Of a DNA stretch of 64,000 nt, positions 18,899-27,348 are shown in pieces. The stretch lies in the NCBI GenBank assembly GCA_044229235.1, contig JBGATH010000021.1:1-64000 (forward strand). The letters are read 5' to 3'. Within the stretch, counting starts at the first letter, position 1. Each line of letters opens with the position of its first letter. Both the position numbers and the translations under genes were made by a program. The stretch is from UKL13-2 sp044229235. GTDB taxonomy: Bacteria > Pseudomonadota > Gammaproteobacteria > Burkholderiales > Usitatibacteraceae. The notes below the pieces were generated by a model that worked only from the letters and a program-made list of their open reading frames with translations, was not told where the DNA came from and did not search any database.

Positions 18899-21364
18899 AT
18901 GAGCAAGACATTCGAGTCCAAGGTTGCGAGTCAACGGGCCGGCATATCCCGATCGCCCCAATCCGCCGTTGCGGACGCCTTTCGCAATCAATTCAGGCAA
19001 CAACTAGCCCAGAGAACCGACGGCCCGACCGCAGCGGCCACGCTACAGGCCGCCGCTATCGCCAGCCGCGACCTGCTGGCTGATCGTTGGGCTGCCACGC
19101 AGCGCGCTGATGCCAAGCGTACTGGGCGACGCGTCCACTACCTGTCCATGGAGTTTCTGATGGGGCGGGCGTTGAACAACGCGCTGGCGGCGCTGGACCT
19201 GACCGCCGTGCTGGCCGATGTTGCCGGCAAGAACGGCGCATCCACGCTTGCACAGGCAACCGAGAGCGAGCCGGACGCGGCGCTGGGCAACGGCGGCCTG
19301 GGCCGGCTGGCCGCCTGCTTTCTCGACGCGTTTGCAACTTTGGAAGTGCCTTCGTTTGGCTATGGCCTGCGCTATCAATATGGCATGTTCGCGCAGCGCA
19401 TCCAGGATGGCCGCCAGGCGGAAGTGCCTGATGAGTGGCTGGCAGGCGGCAATCCCTGGGAGCTGGCCCGGCATGACATCCGTTTTCCAGTGGGTTTTGG
19501 CGGTGTGGTCAGCAGCGAAGGGGCCCATCGTCGCTGGACGCCAAGGGAATTGGTGTTTGCCGACGCATTTGACTTCATCGTTCCCGGCCACGATACCGAG
19601 CGCGTTTCGACATTGCGACAGTGGCACGCGCGCTCGGCGCGACCCATCGATCTGGCGGCGTTCTGTCGCGGCGAACATGCCGCCTGCGCGCAGCATCAGC
19701 AGGCGGCGGACACACTTAACTGGGTACTGTACCCGGATGACAGTACCGATGCCGGACGCCAACTGCGCCTCAAGCAGGAGTATTTTCTGGTCAGTGCCTC
19801 GCTGCAGGATATGGTGGCCCGGCATTTGCGCGAGCGCAGCGACATTGAGACGTTTGGCAAACATAACGCCGTTCACTTGAACGACACGCATCCGGCGCTG
19901 GCGCCTGCCGAGTTGATGCGCCTGCTTCTGGACGAGCACGGGCTGGCCTGGGATGCCGCGTGGAAGATCACGCAGCAGGCCACCAGCTACACCAACCACA
20001 CGCTGATGCCGGAAGCGCTCGAGACCTGGCCGGTGCACATGATGCAGGCCCTGCTTCCCCGGCACCTCGAGATCATCTTTGAAATCAACTGGCGCTTTCT
20101 GGACAGCGTCCGTGCCCGATTCCCCGGTGACGAGGCTGCGATCCGTCGCCTGTCCCTGATCGACGAATCCGGCGAGCGTCGTGTGCGCATGGCGCATCTT
20201 GCCATCGTCGCCTCACGCCGCGTCAACGGCGTCTCGGCACTACACTCGGCGTTGATGACGGAAACGATCTTCGCGGACTTTGCGGCACTGTGGCCGGATC
20301 GCTTCCTGAATGTCACCAACGGCGTCACGCCCCGGCGCTGGCTCGAGCAGGCCAATCCGGATCTGGCTGCCATGCTCGACACTGCTTTGGGCGATGCCTG
20401 GCGCACTGACCTGAGCGCCCTGCGCAAGTTGTCGGCGAAGGCGTCGCAGAAGCGCGTCGGCCTCGAATTCCAGAAGACCAAACGGGCAAACAAGGAACGA
20501 CTCGCCGCCCACATCCGCCAGGAACTGGGCATCGTGGTTGATCCCTCCAGCCTTTTCGATGTGCAGATCAAGCGTATCCATGAGTACAAGCGCCAGCTTC
20601 TAAACGTGCTGCACGTCATCGCCCGCTATCAGGCCATGGTTGCCGCGCCAGGCGCCGACTGGACACCACGCACGGTTATCTTTTCCGGCAAAGCCGCGTC
20701 GGCTTATCACACCGCAAAGCTCGTGATCCAGTTGATCCATGATGTGGCGCGGGTCGTCAACAGCGATAGCCGCATTGGCGGAAAACTAAAAGTGGTGTTT
20801 CTTCCCAACTACGGTGTTTCCCTGGCGGAGCGGATCATTCCGGCGGCAGATCTTTCGGAACAGATTTCGACCGCTGGCACCGAAGCATCGGGAACCGGCA
20901 ATATGAAGTTCGCCATGAACGGCGCCCTGACCATCGGCACGTGGGACGGCGCGAACATCGAGATGGCGCAGGCAATGGGCGAGGAGAACATGTTCGTGTT
21001 TGGCCTGCGTGCCGAGGGCATCGCCAACATGAAGGCGCTGGGCTATGACCCGAAACTCTACGTGGAGCAGGATCGAAGACTCCAGCGGGTGCTCGATGCG
21101 CTCGCCTGCGGTGAATTTTCGCCTGGCGAGCCGCAACGGTACCGCAGCCTCGTCGACAACCTGCTGAATCGCGATACCTACATGCTGATGGCGGATTTCG
21201 CCGACTATGTCGCCACCCAGGAGCGCGTCGATGCACTGTATCGCCAGCCGGAGGCGTGGGCGGCGCAGGCGTTGCGCAATATCGCCGGCATGGGCCCGTT
21301 CTCCGTGGACCGGACCGTCGAGGAATACATGGATAGAATCTGGGCGAGCCCGGCTCTCAACTGA
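18899..21364 (+). CDS. glgP: Glycogen/maltodextrin phosphorylase
   Basis: Cytoplasmic GT35 phosphorylase that releases glucose-1-phosphate from the non-reducing ends of alpha-1,4-glucans. The pyridoxal-phosphate lysine lies in EASGTGNMKFAMNGALTIG (Lys670). Other family blocks are LGNGGLGRLAACFLDA, HLNDTHPALAPAELMR and VQIKRIHEYKRQLLN. The 821-aa length is standard. An AAGGA precedes the start by 9 nt. It is the first gene of a glgP-glgB-glgX-malQ-pulA series. Glycogen synthesis genes glgC and glgA are absent here, so in this locus the cluster looks mainly catabolic. Confidence 0.96.
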   Translation: MSKTFESKVASQRAGISRSPQSAVADAFRNQFRQQLAQRTDGPTAAATLQAAAIASRDLLADRWAATQRADAKRTGRRVHYLSMEFLMGRALNNALAALDLTAVLADVAGKNGASTLAQATESEPDAALGNGGLGRLAACFLDAFATLEVPSFGYGLRYQYGMFAQRIQDGRQAEVPDEWLAGGNPWELARHDIRFPVGFGGVVSSEGAHRRWTPRELVFADAFDFIVPGHDTERVSTLRQWHARSARPIDLAAFCRGEHAACAQHQQAADTLNWVLYPDDSTDAGRQLRLKQEYFLVSASLQDMVARHLRERSDIETFGKHNAVHLNDTHPALAPAELMRLLLDEHGLAWDAAWKITQQATSYTNHTLMPEALETWPVHMMQALLPRHLEIIFEINWRFLDSVRARFPGDEAAIRRLSLIDESGERRVRMAHLAIVASRRVNGVSALHSALMTETIFADFAALWPDRFLNVTNGVTPRRWLEQANPDLAAMLDTALGDAWRTDLSALRKLSAKASQKRVGLEFQKTKRANKERLAAHIRQELGIVVDPSSLFDVQIKRIHEYKRQLLNVLHVIARYQAMVAAPGADWTPRTVIFSGKAASAYHTAKLVIQLIHDVARVVNSDSRIGGKLKVVFLPNYGVSLAERIIPAADLSEQISTAGTEASGTGNMKFAMNGALTIGTWDGANIEMAQAMGEENMFVFGLRAEGIANMKALGYDPKLYVEQDRRLQRVLDALACGEFSPGEPQRYRSLVDNLLNRDTYMLMADFADYVATQERVDALYRQPEAWAAQALRNIAGMGPFSVDRTVEEYMDRIWASPALN

Positions 21365-21411
21365 GGCAGGTCGCGTGGCGGCCGGGTCGGCCGGGCAAAT
21401 GAGGCGGTTAC

Positions 21412-23598
21412 ATGCTTTCTGCTGATCATGTTGCGGCGCTGGTCGATGCGCAACATACAGATCCGTTTTCGGTACTCGGCATGCATGCCCACGCTGGCGG
21501 CCTGTGGGTGCGCGCGATGCTGCCCCAGGCTGTATCGGTCGAGGTTGTTGATGCCAAATCCGGGCGGCGGGTGGCCGCTTTGGAACGGCGGCACCATGCC
21601 GGCCTGTTCGAGGGCGCCATACCACGCCGACGCAACCGATTTGCCTACCACTTGCGCGTTACCTGGGATTCCGGCGCGCAAACAACGGCGGCGGATCCGT
21701 ACAGCTTCGGCGTCCTGTTGGGCGATGCGGACCTTCATTACCTCGCGGAAGGATCGCACCTGCGCCCGCAATCGGTGTTGGGCGCGCATCCGGTCTCGCT
21801 CGACTGTGCCGGCGACGCGGTGCCAGGCGTGCGCTTCGCCGTCTGGGCGCCGAATGCGCGGCGCGTCAGCATTGTCGGCGACTTCAATGCCTGGGATGGA
21901 CGCCGTCACCAGATGCGCAGTCGCGGTGCGTCTGGTGTCTGGGAATTGTTCATTCCCGAGGTACGCGCCGGTGATCGATACAAGATTGAGATCGTCGGCG
22001 CCGACGGCAGTCTGTTGCCGCTGAAAGCGGACCCGTATGCCCGCGCCGCGCAACTGCGCCCGGAGACCGCGAGCATCGTCTGCGACCCCATGGTCCCGCT
22101 GCGCCTTCCCGCCGGGCGCGCCGCCCGCAACGCGCGCGGCGCGCCCGTCTCGATTTACGAAGTGCACGCTGGTTCCTGGCGGACCGGCGCCGGCGGCGGA
22201 TTCGCGCAATGGGATGAACTCTCCGCCACCCTGCCCAAATATGCCGCCGACCTCGGATTCACCCACATCGAACTGATGCCTGTCAGTGAGCATCCGTTTG
22301 ATGGTTCCTGGGGCTATCAGACGCTGGGTATGTTCGCGCCCAGCGCGCGGTTTGGTCCGCCGGAAGGATTTAGCCGATTTGTTCAAGCCTGCCATGCCGC
22401 GGGAATCGGCGTGCTGCTGGACTGGGTACCGGCCCACTTTCCGACCGATGCATTCGGGCTGGCGCGCTTCGATGGAACCGCGCTTTATGAATACGCCGAC
22501 CCGCGCGAAGGCTTTCACCGCGACTGGAACACGCTTATCTACAACTTCGGCCGCAACGAAGTGCGCAATTTCCTGGCAGGCAGCGCGCTCTACTGGCTCG
22601 AGAGTTTCGGTGTTGACGGCTTGCGCGTCGATGCCGTCGCGTCCATGCTGTACCGCGACTACAGCCGCGATTCCGGGCAATGGATACCGAACGCGCACGG
22701 CGGGCGCGAGAACCTCGAAGCGATTTCACTGCTGAAACGCATCAACGAAATCATCGGTGCCGAGTGCCCGGGGGCGATTACGCTGGCCGAAGAGTCAACC
22801 GCTTTTCCGGGTGTTTCCGCACCCACCTACTCGGGCGGCCTCGGCTTTCACTTCAAGTGGAACATGGGCTGGATGAACGACACCCTGCGCTACATGCAGG
22901 AGGAGCCGGTGCATCGCCAATGGCATCACAACAAAATGACCTTCGGGCTCATATATGCCTTCAGCGAAAACTTTGTTCTGCCGATTTCGCATGACGAGGT
23001 CGTACACGGCAAAGGGTCCATGTTGTCGAAGATGCCGGGTGACGATTGGCAACGCTTCGCCAACCTGCGTGCGTACTATGGCTTCATGTGGGGACACCCC
23101 GGCAAGAAGCTGCTTTTCATGGGCCAGGAATTCGCGCAGACCACCGAATGGACCCACGAGAAACCGTTGCCGTGGGAATTGCTCGCGAACAGCCGCCACG
23201 CCGGCGTCCAGCAGCTGGTACGTGATCTCAACCGTGCCTATTGCAGCCATTCGGCACTGCACGAACTCGATTGCGAGTCGCGCGGATTCGAGTGGATTGT
23301 CGGCGACGATGCGCAGCAATCGGTATTTGCCTGGCTCCGACGCGATGCCGCCGGGCGCTGCGTGATGGTGGTGGCCAACTTCACGCCGGTGCCGCGCGTC
23401 GATTACCGCCTCGGTGTGCCCGAAGGACCGGAGGCGTGGGCCGAGCTCATCAATACTGACGCGCTGGAATATGGCGGCAGCGGCATGGGCAATGGCTCGG
23501 CGCGCCTGCCGGTACAGGCGGTTGCCGCGCACGGCCGGGCCCGATCGATTCAACTCACACTCCCGCCCTTGGCGACCCTGTTTCTTGCCGCCGGCTGA
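21412..23598 (+). CDS. glgB: 1,4-alpha-glucan branching enzyme
   Basis: Transfers alpha-1,4 chains to make alpha-1,6 branches in glycogen. An N-terminal domain is followed by CBM48 (VRFAVWAPNARRVSIVGDF) and a GH13 barrel. The catalytic set is DGLRVDAVASMLY (Asp407), ITLAEEST (Glu460) and ISHDEVVHGKGS (Asp528), all characteristic of GlgB rather than debranching enzymes. The C-terminal beta domain is complete (728 aa). It starts 47 bp after glgP and is almost certainly co-transcribed. Its presence in an otherwise degradative cluster suggests that stored glycogen is also handled here. Confidence 0.95.
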   Translation: MLSADHVAALVDAQHTDPFSVLGMHAHAGGLWVRAMLPQAVSVEVVDAKSGRRVAALERRHHAGLFEGAIPRRRNRFAYHLRVTWDSGAQTTAADPYSFGVLLGDADLHYLAEGSHLRPQSVLGAHPVSLDCAGDAVPGVRFAVWAPNARRVSIVGDFNAWDGRRHQMRSRGASGVWELFIPEVRAGDRYKIEIVGADGSLLPLKADPYARAAQLRPETASIVCDPMVPLRLPAGRAARNARGAPVSIYEVHAGSWRTGAGGGFAQWDELSATLPKYAADLGFTHIELMPVSEHPFDGSWGYQTLGMFAPSARFGPPEGFSRFVQACHAAGIGVLLDWVPAHFPTDAFGLARFDGTALYEYADPREGFHRDWNTLIYNFGRNEVRNFLAGSALYWLESFGVDGLRVDAVASMLYRDYSRDSGQWIPNAHGGRENLEAISLLKRINEIIGAECPGAITLAEESTAFPGVSAPTYSGGLGFHFKWNMGWMNDTLRYMQEEPVHRQWHHNKMTFGLIYAFSENFVLPISHDEVVHGKGSMLSKMPGDDWQRFANLRAYYGFMWGHPGKKLLFMGQEFAQTTEWTHEKPLPWELLANSRHAGVQQLVRDLNRAYCSHSALHELDCESRGFEWIVGDDAQQSVFAWLRRDAAGRCVMVVANFTPVPRVDYRLGVPEGPEAWAELINTDALEYGGSGMGNGSARLPVQAVAAHGRARSIQLTLPPLATLFLAAG

Positions 23599-23608
23599 GA
23601 TACCGCCC

Positions 23609-23635
23609 ATGCCACACGATCTGACTGTCAAATGA
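23609..23635 (+). other. Eight-codon ORF overlapping the glgX start
   Basis: ATG at 23609 opens a frame encoding MPHDLTVK. Its TGA overlaps the glgX ATG as ATGA. glgX itself has no clear ribosome site, whereas a GAGAT lies upstream of this mini-ORF. This could be translational coupling or chance. Confidence 0.25.
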
Positions 23636-25749
23636 CCAACAGCCATCGCCTGCCCGAGTCAATTCTGACGGGGCGCCACGAGCCACTCGGGTCGAGTGCG
23701 CGCGATGGCGGTGTCAATTTTGCGGTGTTCTCGCAACACGCCAGCAGCATCGAGTTGTGCGTGTTTGACACCACCGGCACCCGTGAATTGCGCCGCTACC
23801 GTCTGCACGGGCCGTACGACAACGTTTTTCATGGCTTTTTGCCCGAGGTCGGTCCTGGATTGGTGTACGGCTTCCGTGCCCACGGCCCTTATCAACCGGA
23901 AGCAGGCCATCGATTCAATGCCAGCAAGCTGCTGCTGGATCCGTACGCGCGTGAAATCATCGGCAAGTTCGGCTGGCGCGCCGAGCACCATGGCTACGAA
24001 TTGGGCCACCCCGATGGCGCCCGCTCCCTGGACCAGCGCGATAACGGCGTGCACGCCCTCAAGGCAGCAGTCGCCGCGCCATACGATGGCATCCCGTTCC
24101 TGACAAAACCGCCGCGACGCGAACCGGAAGAAGTGGTTCTCTACGAAGTGCACGTCAAGGGTTTTTCCATGCTGCATGCGGAGATTCCGGCCGACTTGCG
24201 CGGCACCTATGCCGGCCTGGCGCACCCGGCAGCCATCGCACATTTCAGAAAGCTTGGCGTCACGACGCTGTCGCTGCTGCCGGTCCAGTATTGTGTCGAT
24301 GAGCCGGCGCTGGTGGACCGCGGCATGCATAACTACTGGGGATACAACACGCTCGGATTTTTCTGCGCCGATCCGAGGCTGGCAAGACGCGGGAGCGATA
24401 GCGCCGCAGCCAACGAGGAGTTTCGCCGCATGGTCGGCAGCCTGCATGAAAAAGGGCTGGAAGTCGTCATGGACGTGGTTTACAACCACACGCCCGAGGG
24501 CAACGAGCACGGACCCACCATCAGCTTTCGCGGCCTCGACAATGCCAGCTGGTACCGGCTTGACCGCAACGACCGCAGCCGCTGTGAAAACCTTACCGGC
24601 TGCGGCAACACGCTCAACGTGGCGCATCCGCGCGTCACCCAGTTCGTACTCGATTCGCTGCGTTACTGGGTGGAGGAGATGGGTGTTGACGGTTTTCGTT
24701 TTGATCTGGCGCCGGTACTGGGTCGAACCGCGCACGGCTTCGATCCCTCTGCCGCCTTCTTTACGGCGCTGCGCCAGGATCCGGTATTGGCGCGCGTGCA
24801 TCTCATCGCCGAGCCCTGGGATGCTGGCATTGATGGCTACCAGCTGGGCCGCTTTCCCGGCCGCTTTGCCGAGTGGAACGACAAGTTTCGCGATGCGGTG
24901 CGCGGATACTGGTTGCAGCGCGGCGTGGGCCGCGGTGAACTGGCGCGGCGCTTTACGGCATCGAGCGACCTGTTTTATCACGGCCAGCGACGCCCGGCGG
25001 CAACGGTCAACTTCGTTACCGCACATGACGGCTTTACGCTGTCCGACCTTGTCAGCCACAGCCGCAAGCACAATGAGGCCAACGGCGAGGACGGTCGCGA
25101 CGGTCGCGATCACGAACTGTGCGACAACTTCGGAGTGGAAGGTGCCAGCAGCGACCCGGCTGTCGTGGCGCTGCGCAACCAGGTGAAACGCGCCATGCTC
25201 GCGACCCTGTTGCTCGCACAAGGCACGCCGATGCTGTGCGCAGGTGACGAAATCGGCAACAGCCAGGGTGGCAACAACAATGCGTATTGCCAGGACAATG
25301 CCACCGGCTGGCTGGCCTGGCCCGATGCGGATAACGAACTGGTGAATTTCGTCGGTGAACTCTGCCAGCTGCGAAAGCAGGAGCCATTGTTGCGCCACGA
25401 TCACTGGTTCGCGCCGCGTGGTGATGCCGGCCAGCTTGCGAGTGTGACCTGGCTGACCTCGGCCGGACAAGAAATGCAAATGCACGACTGGCACGATCAC
25501 GGCACCTTTGCCTTCGCCTGCCTGCTGTCGGCCGCATGCAATCAACCACACCGGCTGCTGCTGCTGTTCAATCCCGAGCCGGAAAGCCGGGACTTCGCAT
25601 TGCCGGAAGGTCGCTGGCACATCGCTTTCAACAGCTTTCTTCAGTCAGGCCGGGCTCCGGCTTGCGCCATGCAGGGCAGGGTGGAGGCGCCCGCCCGGGC
25701 GCTGCTGGTCCTGCGTCTGCACGACAGCGATTCATCAAGGAGTTCCTGA
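23632..25749 (+). CDS. glgX: Glycogen debranching enzyme GlgX
   Basis: Isoamylase-type enzyme that hydrolyses alpha-1,6 branches left on phosphorylase-limit dextrins. CBM48 lies at the N-terminus (VNFAVFSQHASSIELCVFD). The GH13 barrel has DVVYNHTPEG, GVDGFRFDLAPVLG (Asp358), HLIAEPWDAG (Glu394) and FVTAHDGFTLSDLV (Asp466), as in GlgX/TreX. At 705 aa it is slightly longer than E. coli GlgX. The start lies 33 bp after glgB and overlaps an eight-codon ORF; its stop overlaps the malQ start by one base. Confidence 0.94.
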   Translation: MTNSHRLPESILTGRHEPLGSSARDGGVNFAVFSQHASSIELCVFDTTGTRELRRYRLHGPYDNVFHGFLPEVGPGLVYGFRAHGPYQPEAGHRFNASKLLLDPYAREIIGKFGWRAEHHGYELGHPDGARSLDQRDNGVHALKAAVAAPYDGIPFLTKPPRREPEEVVLYEVHVKGFSMLHAEIPADLRGTYAGLAHPAAIAHFRKLGVTTLSLLPVQYCVDEPALVDRGMHNYWGYNTLGFFCADPRLARRGSDSAAANEEFRRMVGSLHEKGLEVVMDVVYNHTPEGNEHGPTISFRGLDNASWYRLDRNDRSRCENLTGCGNTLNVAHPRVTQFVLDSLRYWVEEMGVDGFRFDLAPVLGRTAHGFDPSAAFFTALRQDPVLARVHLIAEPWDAGIDGYQLGRFPGRFAEWNDKFRDAVRGYWLQRGVGRGELARRFTASSDLFYHGQRRPAATVNFVTAHDGFTLSDLVSHSRKHNEANGEDGRDGRDHELCDNFGVEGASSDPAVVALRNQVKRAMLATLLLAQGTPMLCAGDEIGNSQGGNNNAYCQDNATGWLAWPDADNELVNFVGELCQLRKQEPLLRHDHWFAPRGDAGQLASVTWLTSAGQEMQMHDWHDHGTFAFACLLSAACNQPHRLLLLFNPEPESRDFALPEGRWHIAFNSFLQSGRAPACAMQGRVEAPARALLVLRLHDSDSSRSS

Positions 25750-27260
25750 TGTCGATTTTGCAAAAGCGCAGTTCCGGCGTGCTGCTGCACGTTTCCTCCC
25801 TGCCCGGACCACACGGCATCGGCGATTTTGGTCCCGAGTCGCGCAATTATGTCGACTGGCTGGTTTCTGCCGGCCAGAGCATCTGGCAGTGGCTGCCAAC
25901 GACACCCATCGGTCCCGCCAATTCCCCGTACCAGAGCGTTTCCGCATTCGCCGGGAGCCCGCTGATGGTGGCGCTGGAGCCCTTGCATGCGAGCGGATGG
26001 CTGGATCGAATCGAACTGCCTGCCGATGGATTTGACGCGCACAGCGTCGACTATGACCGCGTCGTTCCTTGGCGAATCGCGCAGTTGCGCAAGGCAGCGA
26101 AGGGCTTCTTTGCCCGTGCCGTGAAGCAGGACGCGGATGCTTTTGCCTCTTGGCAACACGCCCAGAGGGCATGGCTTGAAGACTATGCTCTGTTCATGGC
26201 CCTCGAGGCAGCACATGGCGGGCAGCCCTGGTGGACCTGGCCCAAGCCGCTTCGCGATCGGGATGTCGCGTCGCTCGAAGCCGCGCGCGTCGCGCACGCC
26301 GGGGAAATTGCCTTCTGGAAATTTGTGCAGTGGTGCTTCGATACACAATGTGCGGCACTCAGGAGCTATGCCAACGAGCGTGGCGTATCGATCATGGGAG
26401 ATCTGCCGATCTTCATCGCCCACCACAGCGCCGATTGCTGGGCGCGCCCCGATCTTTATTTTCTCGACGACGCTTGTCAGCCAACCGTCGTGGCGGGCGT
26501 GCCCCCCGACGAGATGGCGCTGCTCGGCCAGCGCTGGGGAAATCCGCTCTACCGTTGGGACCTGATGGCCAGGGAGAATTTTTCCTGGTGGACGACACGT
26601 GTCGCCCATGCGCTGCGACTGGCGGATGTAATTCGCATCGATCACTTTCGCGGCTTTGCCGGATATTTCGAGATTCCGGCAAGTTCGCCGGACGCCCGCG
26701 AGGGGCGCTGGGTTCCGGCTCCCGGAAAGGCATTGTTCGCCGCCATTGCGCGCGAGCTGGGGACGTTGCCGATAGTGGCGGAAGATCTTGGCCTCATCAC
26801 CCCCGATGTCATCGACTTGCGCGACACCTGCGGCTTCCCGGGAATGCGCATCCTGCAGTTCGGTTTTGGGCGGGATGGGAATCATGAGTTCCTGCCGCAC
26901 AACTATGTTCCCGATACGGTCGCCTACACCGGTACCCATGACAACGACACGGCAAGAGGCTGGTGGGACCATGCACCGCCACGCGAACGCGCTTTTGCGG
27001 GGACCTACCTTGCCACCGGCGGCAGCGATGTGCACTGGGCGATGATTCGTGCTGCCAGCAATTCGGTGGCCAGAACGGTCGTGTTCCCGATGCAGGATGT
27101 GCTCGGCCTCGACGCCAGTCACCGCATGAATATCCCGGGCACCTGCGAGAAAAACTGGCAATGGCGCTTCGATTGGACCATGGTGGGCAGTGAGCCGGGC
27201 CGCGTGCTCGGCCTGGTTGCGGCCGCGTCGGGCCGCGGGCCGTTCGCGCCGCTGATGTGA
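25749..27260 (+). CDS. malQ: 4-alpha-glucanotransferase (amylomaltase)
   Basis: GH77 enzyme that disproportionates maltodextrins and releases glucose, so short imported chains become phosphorylase substrates. The motifs RIDHFRGFAGYFEIP (Asp298), IVAEDLGLITPDV (Glu345) and GTHDNDTARGWW (Asp398) hold the catalytic triad. The opening RSSGVLLHVSSLPGPHGIGD is family-typical. The ATG at 25749 overlaps the glgX stop (TGATG) and has AAGGAG upstream, giving a 503-aa protein. The frame is open further upstream only as a shadow of glgX. Confidence 0.95.
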   Translation: MSILQKRSSGVLLHVSSLPGPHGIGDFGPESRNYVDWLVSAGQSIWQWLPTTPIGPANSPYQSVSAFAGSPLMVALEPLHASGWLDRIELPADGFDAHSVDYDRVVPWRIAQLRKAAKGFFARAVKQDADAFASWQHAQRAWLEDYALFMALEAAHGGQPWWTWPKPLRDRDVASLEAARVAHAGEIAFWKFVQWCFDTQCAALRSYANERGVSIMGDLPIFIAHHSADCWARPDLYFLDDACQPTVVAGVPPDEMALLGQRWGNPLYRWDLMARENFSWWTTRVAHALRLADVIRIDHFRGFAGYFEIPASSPDAREGRWVPAPGKALFAAIARELGTLPIVAEDLGLITPDVIDLRDTCGFPGMRILQFGFGRDGNHEFLPHNYVPDTVAYTGTHDNDTARGWWDHAPPRERAFAGTYLATGGSDVHWAMIRAASNSVARTVVFPMQDVLGLDASHRMNIPGTCEKNWQWRFDWTMVGSEPGRVLGLVAAASGRGPFAPLM

Positions 27261-27348
27261 CGCCGGCCCGCGACAGAACCGTGGGACGGCCAATGACCCG
27301 GGCCACCGCGCGCTCTTCGGCTTGGTGCTTTCCAGGATGGGAAATCTG

